Under the pieces are notes generated by a model. That model was not told where the DNA came from and did not search any database. It saw nothing but the letters and a program-made list of their open reading frames with translations. A program made the translations under genes and the position numbers. Positions 58,546 through 64,000 of a stretch of 64,000 bases of DNA are shown here, in pieces. Within the stretch, counting starts at the first letter, position 1; every line of letters starts with the position of its first letter. This stretch comes from Acidocella sp. KAb 2-4 (GTDB lineage: Bacteria; Pseudomonadota; Alphaproteobacteria; Acetobacterales; Acetobacteraceae): NCBI RefSeq assembly GCF_020567705.1, contig NZ_JAJDJU010000007.1, forward strand, positions 62,001 to 126,000. Reading direction: 5' to 3'.

Positions 58546-59250
58546 CTAGCGCGCCCCGCCGGGCGGGGGCGGCAGATAGGGCGCGATGGCGTGGGCGAGG
58601 CCCGGCACGGTGAGGCTTTGCAGCCAGACCCGGCCGGGGCCGGTGAGCTTGGCGATGAACAGGCCGTCGCCACCAAAGATCACGTTTTTGATGCCGCGCA
58701 GCAGCACGATGTCGAACCCCACCGTGTCTTCGAACATGCCGACATGGCCCGGATGCACCTGGAGGGTCTCGCCGGGGCGCAGGTCGTAGATCACGCTCTC
58801 GCCGCCGAGTTCGACGAAGGCGGTGGTGGGGCCGCTGAGGCGCTGCATGATGAAGCCGTTGCCGCCGAACAGCCCGGTGCCGAGCTGGCGCTGAAAGCCG
58901 ATGGCAAGCTGCACGCCGGGCGTGGCGCAGAGGAAGCCCTGCTTGTGGATCATGTAGGAATGTCCGGTGGGGACATCGACCTGATGGATGCTGCCCGGCA
59001 GCTTGGCGGCGAAGGCGACCATGCCCGGCCCGCCGCTGGCGGTGTATTCGGTCATGAACAGCCCGCCGCCGCCGAGCGCGCGGCCGATGGCGCTGAGCAG
59101 GCCGCGGGCGCCGGCTGTCTGCGTCGTGGTGTTGAGCTGGATGTTGCCGCTCATCCAGGAGAATTCACCGGGTTCGGCGATAACCGACTCGCCCGGGGCG
59201 AGGCTGATCTGCAGGACGGGCAGGGTGGTGCCGGTGATATCCGCTTTCAT
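58546..59250 (-). CDS. AIM24 / TIGR00266 family protein
   Basis: A 234-aa beta-rich protein of the AIM24 (DUF124) family, with PGEFSWMSGNIQLNT, GGLFMTEYTASGG, LGTGLFGGNGFIMQ and IFGGDGLFIAKLTGPG as internal repeats. Family members in bacteria have no proven activity. ATG at 59250. It is separated by 70 bp from phoB and could be transcribed with either neighbour. Confidence 0.9.
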   Translation of the reverse strand: MKADITGTTLPVLQISLAPGESVIAEPGEFSWMSGNIQLNTTTQTAGARGLLSAIGRALGGGGLFMTEYTASGGPGMVAFAAKLPGSIHQVDVPTGHSYMIHKQGFLCATPGVQLAIGFQRQLGTGLFGGNGFIMQRLSGPTTAFVELGGESVIYDLRPGETLQVHPGHVGMFEDTVGFDIVLLRGIKNVIFGGDGLFIAKLTGPGRVWLQSLTVPGLAHAIAPYLPPPPGGAR

Positions 59251-59320
59251 GCTGGGGGCTCCGGTTTATGGCTGCCGGATAGGAGCATGGTTCCGCGCCG
59301 ACGCAAAGCCGCGCGGCGGG

Positions 59321-60028
59321 TCAGGCGATGTCTTCGACGTCCAGCGCGTAACCGGCGGCGCGCACGGTGCGCACGATGTCGATCTCGCCGGGGCCGTTGA
59401 TGGCCTTGCGCAGGCGGCGGATATGCACGTCCACGGTGCGCGGCTCGACATGGATGTCGCGGCCCCAGACGGCGTTCAGCACATCCTCGCGCGAGAACAC
59501 CCGCTTGGGGTGACGCAGGAAGAATTCCAGCAGGCGGAACTCGGTGGGGCCGAGATGCAGGGCGCGGCCGTTGCGGGTAACGCGGTGCGAGGCGGGGTCG
59601 AGCGAGATGTCGTGGAAGGCGAGCTTGGTCTTCTGCGGGACCGAGCCGGTGCGCCGCAGCAGGGCGCGGATGCGCGCGATCAGCGCCTCGGTGGAGAAGG
59701 GCTTGGTGATGTAGTCATCGGCCCCGGTGTCGAGGCCGCGCACCGCGTCCTGGTCTTCGGCGCGGGCGGTGAGCATGATGATCGGCAGGGCGCGCGTGGC
59801 CGGGCGGCGGCGGAGCTGGCGGCAGACCTCGATGCCCGACATGGTGGGCAACATCCAGTCCAGCAGCAGCAGGTCGGGCGGGGCCTCGGTAACGCGGGCC
59901 AGGGCCTCGCCGCCATCGCCGGTATCCTCGACGCGGAAGCCCTGTTTCTCCAGATTATAGCGCAGCAGGGTGACCAGCGGCGCTTCGTCCTCGACGATCA
60001 GGACGTAGGGCTTGTTGAGGTCGGACAT
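59321..60028 (-). CDS. phoB: Phosphate regulon response regulator PhoB
   Basis: A 235-aa regulator. The receiver domain has the acidic pocket (IVEDEAPLV), the phosphorylated Asp in LLLDWMLP, and the Lys in ITKPFS. The C-terminal winged-helix domain has VFSREDVLNAVWGRDIHVEPRTVDVHIRRLR. The sensor kinase phoR is not in the window. It is the third gene of pstB-phoU-phoB, two bases after phoU, so it is controlled by the four-repeat Pho box and is probably self-activating. Confidence 0.95.
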   Translation of the reverse strand: MSDLNKPYVLIVEDEAPLVTLLRYNLEKQGFRVEDTGDGGEALARVTEAPPDLLLLDWMLPTMSGIEVCRQLRRRPATRALPIIMLTARAEDQDAVRGLDTGADDYITKPFSTEALIARIRALLRRTGSVPQKTKLAFHDISLDPASHRVTRNGRALHLGPTEFRLLEFFLRHPKRVFSREDVLNAVWGRDIHVEPRTVDVHIRRLRKAINGPGEIDIVRTVRAAGYALDVEDIA

Positions 60029-60030
60029 CG

Positions 60031-60747
60031 TCAGCCGTTGCTGGGCAGATAGGCGGCCGTGGTGTCGCCCTTGGGCCGGAAATCGGGGAGGTTTTCACCG
60101 GTGACGGCGTAGTAGACCAGCTCGGCGATGTTGGTGGTGTGGTCGCCGATGCGCTCGAGGTTTTTGGCGATGAACAGCAGATGCGTGCAGGCGGTGATAT
60201 TGCGCGCGTCTTCCATCATGTAGGTGATCAATTCGCGGAAGATGGTGTTGTAAAGGTCGTCCACCGCCTGATCGGCGCGCCACAGGGCGATCGCCTTTTG
60301 CGGGTTGGCCTCGCCCACCGTGTCGATGCTGGATTTGAGGTTCTGCTGCACCAAAGCGGCCATCTGGCCGAGGCTGGAGAGCGAGAAATTGCTCGCCACC
60401 TGGTTGATGACGATGCTGCGCTTGGCGATGTTGGCGGCGTAGTCGCCGACGCGCTCAAGATCGGTGACGACTTTCAGCGCCTGGATGATCTGGCGCAGAT
60501 CATCGGCCACGGGCTGGCGCAGGGCCAGCAGGCGCACCGCGAATTGCTCCACCGCGTGCTGCTCGGCATTGATCTGGGCGTCATGCTCAATGACATTCGC
60601 CGCAAGATTGGCGTCGTGCGTGAGCAGGGCGGTCGCGGCGTCGGCCACGGCGCGCTCCACCAACCCGCCCATGGCGGCGATCATATCGTGCAGTTTTTTG
60701 AGGTCTGCCTCGAAGGAGGAGACGATATGCTTGGATTCGTTGGGCAT
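60031..60747 (-). CDS. phoU: Phosphate signalling protein PhoU
   Basis: A 238-aa protein made of two repeated three-helix PhoU domains; metal-binding motifs with the ERVGDYAANIAKR and ERIGDHTTNIAELVY sequences are clear. PhoU transmits phosphate state from the Pst transporter to PhoR and limits phosphate import. It is 11 bp after pstB and two bases before phoB. ATG at 60747. Confidence 0.96.
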   Translation of the reverse strand: MPNESKHIVSSFEADLKKLHDMIAAMGGLVERAVADAATALLTHDANLAANVIEHDAQINAEQHAVEQFAVRLLALRQPVADDLRQIIQALKVVTDLERVGDYAANIAKRSIVINQVASNFSLSSLGQMAALVQQNLKSSIDTVGEANPQKAIALWRADQAVDDLYNTIFRELITYMMEDARNITACTHLLFIAKNLERIGDHTTNIAELVYYAVTGENLPDFRPKGDTTAAYLPSNG

Positions 60748-60758
60748 TGAGAAGCTCC

Positions 60759-61589
60759 TCAGCCGAAGCGGCCGGTAATGTATTCCTGCGTCTTGCGCTC
60801 GCGCGGGGCGGTGAAGATCTGGCTCGACGGCCCAACCTCGACCAGTTCGCCCAGATAGAAGAATGCCACCTGGTCGGCGCAGCGGCCCGCCTGCTGCATG
60901 TTATGGGTGACGATGACGATGCAGAAATCGCGCTTCAACTCATCCACCAGCTCCTCGATCTTCAGCGTGGAGATCGGGTCGAGCGCGGAGGTCGGCTCGT
61001 CGAGCAGCAGCACGTCCGGCCGCACGGCGATGGAGCGGGCGATGCATAGGCGCTGCTGCTGGCCGCCGGAGAGGCCGAGGGCGGAGCTGTGCAGGCGGTC
61101 TTTCACCTCGTTCCACAGCGCGGCGCGGGTGAGCGCCCATTCCACGCGCTCGTCCATCTCGGCCTTGCTCAGCCTTTCGTGCAGGCGCACGCCGAACAGC
61201 ACGTTGTCGTAGATGGATTTGGGAAAGGGCGTGGGTTTCTGGAACACCATGCCGACGCGGCGGCGCAGGCGGTTGAGATCCTGCGTGGGGGCGATGATGT
61301 TGTTGCCGCCGATCAGCACCTCGCCCTCGGCGCGCTGGCCGGGGTAGAGGTCATACATGCGGTTGAGCACGCGCAGCAGGGTGGATTTGCCGCAGCCGGA
61401 GGGGCCGATCATGGCCGTGGTCTGGCGGTCGGGGAAGTCGATCGAGACGTTTTTCAGCGCGTGCGTCTCGCCGTAATAGAAATTGAGATTGCGGATGGAG
61501 ACACGAGCCGTCTGGCCCTGCATGTCGGGACGAAGGGCGCCGGCCAGGGCCGTGTCGGATGTCATGGTCTGATGACTCGCTATTTCCAT
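60759..61589 (-). CDS. pstB: Phosphate ABC transporter ATP-binding protein
   Basis: A 276-aa ATPase of the Pst phosphate importer. Walker [10 protein letters not shown], signature LSGGQQQR, and Walker [12 protein letters not shown] are intact, with the PstB-specific [19 protein letters not shown]. The longest frame starts at GTG 61619, but that lies inside a Pho box, so the ATG at 61589, with GGAA upstream, is preferred; ATG 61601 is also possible. pstS, pstC and pstA are absent next to it, so the transporter membrane parts must be elsewhere. It leads the pstB-phoU-phoB operon. Confidence 0.93.
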   Translation of the reverse strand: MEIASHQTMTSDTALAGALRPDMQGQTARVSIRNLNFYYGETHALKNVSIDFPDRQTTAMIGPSGCGKSTLLRVLNRMYDLYPGQRAEGEVLIGGNNIIAPTQDLNRLRRRVGMVFQKPTPFPKSIYDNVLFGVRLHERLSKAEMDERVEWALTRAALWNEVKDRLHSSALGLSGGQQQRLCIARSIAVRPDVLLLDEPTSALDPISTLKIEELVDELKRDFCIVIVTHNMQQAGRCADQVAFFYLGELVEVGPSSQIFTAPRERKTQEYITGRFG

Positions 61590-61612
61590 GGGCGCTTCCA
61601 TAAGCGCGTTGC

Positions 61613-61652
61613 GTGACACTACGATGACGGTAGCGTGAAGCTTGGGTGACAG
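61613..61652 (-). promoter_or_regulatory. Four-repeat Pho box before pstB
   Basis: Four 7-nt PhoB half-sites read on the minus strand as CTGTCAC, GCTTCAC, CCGTCAT and GTGTCAC, each separated by exactly four bases (61652-61613). The 11-bp period matches the PHO box. It lies between the aspS terminator and pstB, so it should make pstB-phoU-phoB phosphate-starvation induced. Confidence 0.85.
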
Positions 61653-61675
61653 GAAGGGGGGTGCGGCGGCGGATA

Positions 61676-61708
61676 AGAAAATGGCCAGGCGGGGTGGGCC
61701 GCCTGGCC
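61676..61708 (-). terminator. Rho-independent terminator of aspS
   Basis: A 10-bp perfect stem GGCCAGGCGG/CCGCCTGGCC with a 6-nt loop, followed on the minus strand by ATTTTCTT. It ends aspS transcription just before the Pho box. Confidence 0.85.
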
Positions 61709-61716
61709 GGATAATT

Positions 61717-63513
61717 TCAGGATTTGACCGGCTTGGGCGGCAGCGCCAGGGCGATTGAGAGTTCCTTGAGCCGCGGCGCGGGCACCGGGGCGGGGGCGCC
61801 CATCATCAGATCCTCGCCCTGCTGGTTGAGCGGGAAGGCAATGACCTCGCGGATGTTCGGCTCATCGGCCAGGAGCATGACGATGCGGTCGATGCCCGGG
61901 GCGGAGCCGCCATGCGGGGGCGCGCCGTAGCGGAAGGCGTTGAGCATGCCGCCGAAGCGGGCCTCGACTTCCTCGGGGCCGTAACCGGCGATCTCGAAGG
62001 CCTTGAGCATGATGTCCGGCCGGTGGTTGCGGATGGCGCCGGAGGACAGCTCGATGCCGTTGCAGACGATGTCGTATTGGAAGGCCTTGATGGTCAGCGG
62101 GTCCTGGGTCTCCAGCGCCTCCAGCCCGCCTTGCGGCATGGAGAACGGGTTGTGGGAGAACACCACCTGCTTCAGCTCCTCGTCGTATTCATACATCGGG
62201 AAATCGACGATCCAGCAGAATTTGAACTCGCCCTGCTTGATCAGGCCGAGATCGTTGCCGAGCTTGGTGCGCACGGTGCCGGCGAATTTGGCGGCGTCAA
62301 GCTCCTTGCCGGCGGCGAAGAACACGGCGTCGCCCGCCTTCAGGCCGCAGGCCTCGCGGATGGCCTCGGCGCGCTCGGGCGAGAGGTTTTTGGCGATCGG
62401 GCCCTGGGGGGCGGCCTCGGAGAAGGTGATGTAGCCGAGCCCGCCGGCGCCCTCGGCGCGTGCCCATTCATTCAGCTTGTCGAAGAAGGAGCGCGGGTTG
62501 GCGCCAGCGCCCGGGGCCGGAATGGCGCGGACGATGCCGCCGCCCTCGATGATGCGGGCGAACAGGCCGAAGCTGGAGTCGCGGAACGCCTCGGTGACGT
62601 CGGAGATCACAATCGGGTTGCGCAGGTCCGGCTTGTCGGAGCCGTATTTCAGCAGCGCTTCGTCATACGGAATGCGCACGAAGGGCGGCTTGCCCACCTC
62701 GCGGCCGGAGGCGAATTCGTCGAACACGCCGTGCAGGATCGGCTCGATGGTGTTGAACACGTCCTCCTGCGTCACGAAGCTCATCTCGAAATCGAGCTGG
62801 TAGAACTCGCCGGGCGAGCGGTCGGCGCGGGAGGCCTCGTCGCGGAAGCAGGGGGCGATCTGGAAATAGCGGTCGAACCCGGCGACCATGAGCAACTGCT
62901 TGAATTGCTGCGGGGCCTGGGGCAGGGCGTAGAACTTGCCGGGATGGTTGCGCGAGGGAACCAGGAAGTCGCGCGCGCCCTCGGGGCTGGAAGCGGTGAG
63001 GATCGGGGTCTGGAACTCGGTGAACCCGGATTCGATCATGCGGCGGCGGAAGGAGGCGATGACCCCGGCGCGCAGCATGATGTTTTTATGCACCTGCTCG
63101 CGGCGCAGATCGAGGAAGCGGTATTTCAGGCGCAGCTCGTCCGGGTAGTTCTCATTGCCCGCGACCTGGATGGGCAGCACGTCGGCCGGGCCTTGGACCT
63201 CCAGCGCGTCTACCCGCAGCTCGATCTCGCCGGTGGGCAGCTTGGGGTTCGTGGTGCCCGGCGCGCGCTCGACCACGGTGCCGGTGACGGTGATCACCGA
63301 CTCGACGCGCGCATGCTCGGCGGCGGCGAAGGCGGGGGTGCCGGCGGCGAACACGCATTGCGTGAGGCCGTAATGGTCCCGCAAATCGATGAACAGCAGA
63401 CCGCCATGGTCGCGCTTGGCGTGCACCCAGCCGGAAAGCCGGGCGGTTTTGCCGATGTCGGAGCTGCGCAGGGCGGCGCAATTATGGGTGCGATAGGCGT
63501 GAATCTGTTCCAT
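61717..63513 (-). CDS. aspS: Aspartyl-tRNA synthetase, likely non-discriminating
   Basis: A 598-aa class II synthetase. The N-terminal anticodon domain has [15 protein letters not shown], the catalytic domain has [24 protein letters not shown] and the motif 3 region [15 protein letters not shown], with the GAD insertion between. His36 and Gly86 occupy the positions that mark non-discriminating AspRS, in contrast to Leu and Lys in E. coli. ATG at 63513 ([15 protein letters not shown]); the longer frame upstream lies on rnd. It diverges from rnd across 60 bp. Confidence 0.95.
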   Translation of the reverse strand: MEQIHAYRTHNCAALRSSDIGKTARLSGWVHAKRDHGGLLFIDLRDHYGLTQCVFAAGTPAFAAAEHARVESVITVTGTVVERAPGTTNPKLPTGEIELRVDALEVQGPADVLPIQVAGNENYPDELRLKYRFLDLRREQVHKNIMLRAGVIASFRRRMIESGFTEFQTPILTASSPEGARDFLVPSRNHPGKFYALPQAPQQFKQLLMVAGFDRYFQIAPCFRDEASRADRSPGEFYQLDFEMSFVTQEDVFNTIEPILHGVFDEFASGREVGKPPFVRIPYDEALLKYGSDKPDLRNPIVISDVTEAFRDSSFGLFARIIEGGGIVRAIPAPGAGANPRSFFDKLNEWARAEGAGGLGYITFSEAAPQGPIAKNLSPERAEAIREACGLKAGDAVFFAAGKELDAAKFAGTVRTKLGNDLGLIKQGEFKFCWIVDFPMYEYDEELKQVVFSHNPFSMPQGGLEALETQDPLTIKAFQYDIVCNGIELSSGAIRNHRPDIMLKAFEIAGYGPEEVEARFGGMLNAFRYGAPPHGGSAPGIDRIVMLLADEPNIREVIAFPLNQQGEDLMMGAPAPVPAPRLKELSIALALPPKPVKS

Positions 63514-63573
63514 GCCGGGCAAAGAAACCGGGGGCTGCTTCCTGTCAAGCCGGGAGGCGGCTAAGGGAGGAGC

Positions 63574-64000
63574 ATGACCGAGACACAGACCCAGTTCATC
63601 ACCACCACCGAGGCCCTGGCCGGCCTCTGCGCGCGCCTGGCCAATGAGGAATTCATCACGGTGGACACCGAGTTCATGCGCGAGAAGACCTATTACCCGG
63701 AGCTGTGCCTGGTGCAGCTCGCCGGCACCGACGACGTGGCGGTGGTGGATGCCATGGCCCCGGGGCTGGACCTCGCGCCGCTGGGCGAGTTGCTGGCCAG
63801 GCCGGAGCCGGTGAAGGTGTTCCACGCCTGCCGCCAGGATGTGGAAATCTTCCTGCTGCTGTTCGGGGCGGTGCCGGCGAACCTGTTCGACACCCAGGTG
63901 GCGGCGATGGTGGCCGGGTTTGGCGATCAGGTGGGGTATGACAGCCTCGTGCAGGCCCTGACCGGCGGGCATATAGATAAGACGCACCGCTTCTCCGATT
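63574..64000 (+). CDS. rnd: Ribonuclease D (3' truncated)
   Basis: 3'-5' exoribonuclease that trims tRNA 3' ends. The window ends after 142 codons. The exonuclease motif I ([23 protein letters not shown]) with Asp-x-Glu, and [14 protein letters not shown] with the second metal-ligand Asp, are visible; the later motif and HRDC domain are beyond the end. ATG at 63574 follows AAGGGAGGAGC, a strong ribosome-binding site. It is divergent from aspS. Confidence 0.93.
   Translation, partial: MTETQTQFITTTEALAGLCARLANEEFITVDTEFMREKTYYPELCLVQLAGTDDVAVVDAMAPGLDLAPLGELLARPEPVKVFHACRQDVEIFLLLFGAVPANLFDTQVAAMVAGFGDQVGYDSLVQALTGGHIDKTHRFSD

Noticed and set aside
61590-61619. GTG 61619 as the pstB start
   Set aside because: The GTG lies inside the fourth Pho half-site, so a start downstream of the operator is more sensible.
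61717-63987. 756-aa reading frame as the aspS gene
   Set aside because: The extra N-terminal part overlaps rnd on the other strand and is not AspRS-like; the start at [10 protein letters not shown] gives a normal length.

Overview
The window is chromosomal DNA from a high-GC alphaproteobacterium. The best guess is an acidophilic or acetic-acid-type member of the Acetobacteraceae; this is inferred from gene families and synteny, not from a marker gene. Supporting points are hisG-hisD-infA-maf-RNase E/G-yacG, tsaE-addB-addA-trxA, Hsp20 followed by DUF1150, a GTTC-N7-GTTC SOS box before recA and dense 4-nt stop/start overlaps (ATGA, GTGA, TTGA). No rRNA, CRISPR array, complete insertion sequence or prophage was seen. 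There is one tRNA gene (tRNA-Val, GAC).

Layout. 1-3.0 kb: glycolytic gap (5' truncated) and pgk with a clear terminator, then a DMT-family exporter. 3.0-6.8 kb (minus): hisG-hisD-infA-maf-RNase E/G-yacG. 6.8-8.5 kb (minus): a Stf0-type sulfotransferase, DUF1150 and Hsp20; Hsp20 has a ROSE-like leader. 8.6-16.4 kb (plus): def-fmt-truA, dnaE and a Tat-exported S9 peptidase. 16.4-18.7 kb: a small island of lower GC with an O-acetyltransferase and a rhamnan-synthesis-F protein. 18.7-25.3 kb: ClC channel, tRNA-Val, a Roadblock/LC7-globin sensor fusion, an S24-type regulator, a small conserved protein, pepA, cysQ and a Gln/Gly/Pro-rich lipoprotein. 25.3-31.9 kb (minus): trpBA, icd, polA and a zinc-finger protein. 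31.9-41.5 kb: a lipoprotein hydrolase, thioesterase, trxA, addA, addB, tsaE and ferredoxin-NADP reductase. 41.6-45.6 kb: a Roadblock-like protein, an Lrp regulator, and serC-serA with structured leaders. 45.7-48.1 kb: a DUF2142 membrane protein and a GtrB-like glycosyltransferase. 48-55 kb (minus): alaS, recA, argG, a sterol-desaturase-family enzyme and an export-signal beta-propeller. 55-64 kb: an O-antigen-ligase-like protein, two metabolic enzymes, an AIM24 protein, pstB-phoU-phoB under a four-repeat Pho box, aspS, and the start of rnd.

How the genes work together. Most of the window is housekeeping: glycolysis, histidine, tryptophan, serine and arginine synthesis, translation start and tRNA modification, replication and recombination. 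The accessory content is mainly surface polysaccharide (acetyltransferase, RgpF-like, DUF2142, GtrB-like, Wzy-like). The most unusual items are the Roadblock-globin fusion whose expected heme-binding histidine is a tyrosine, a DNA polymerase I with all four proofreading carboxylates replaced, an isocitrate dehydrogenase with NAD-type coenzyme residues, a non-discriminating-type AspRS, and a pstB-phoU-phoB operon lacking pstSCA and phoR beside it.
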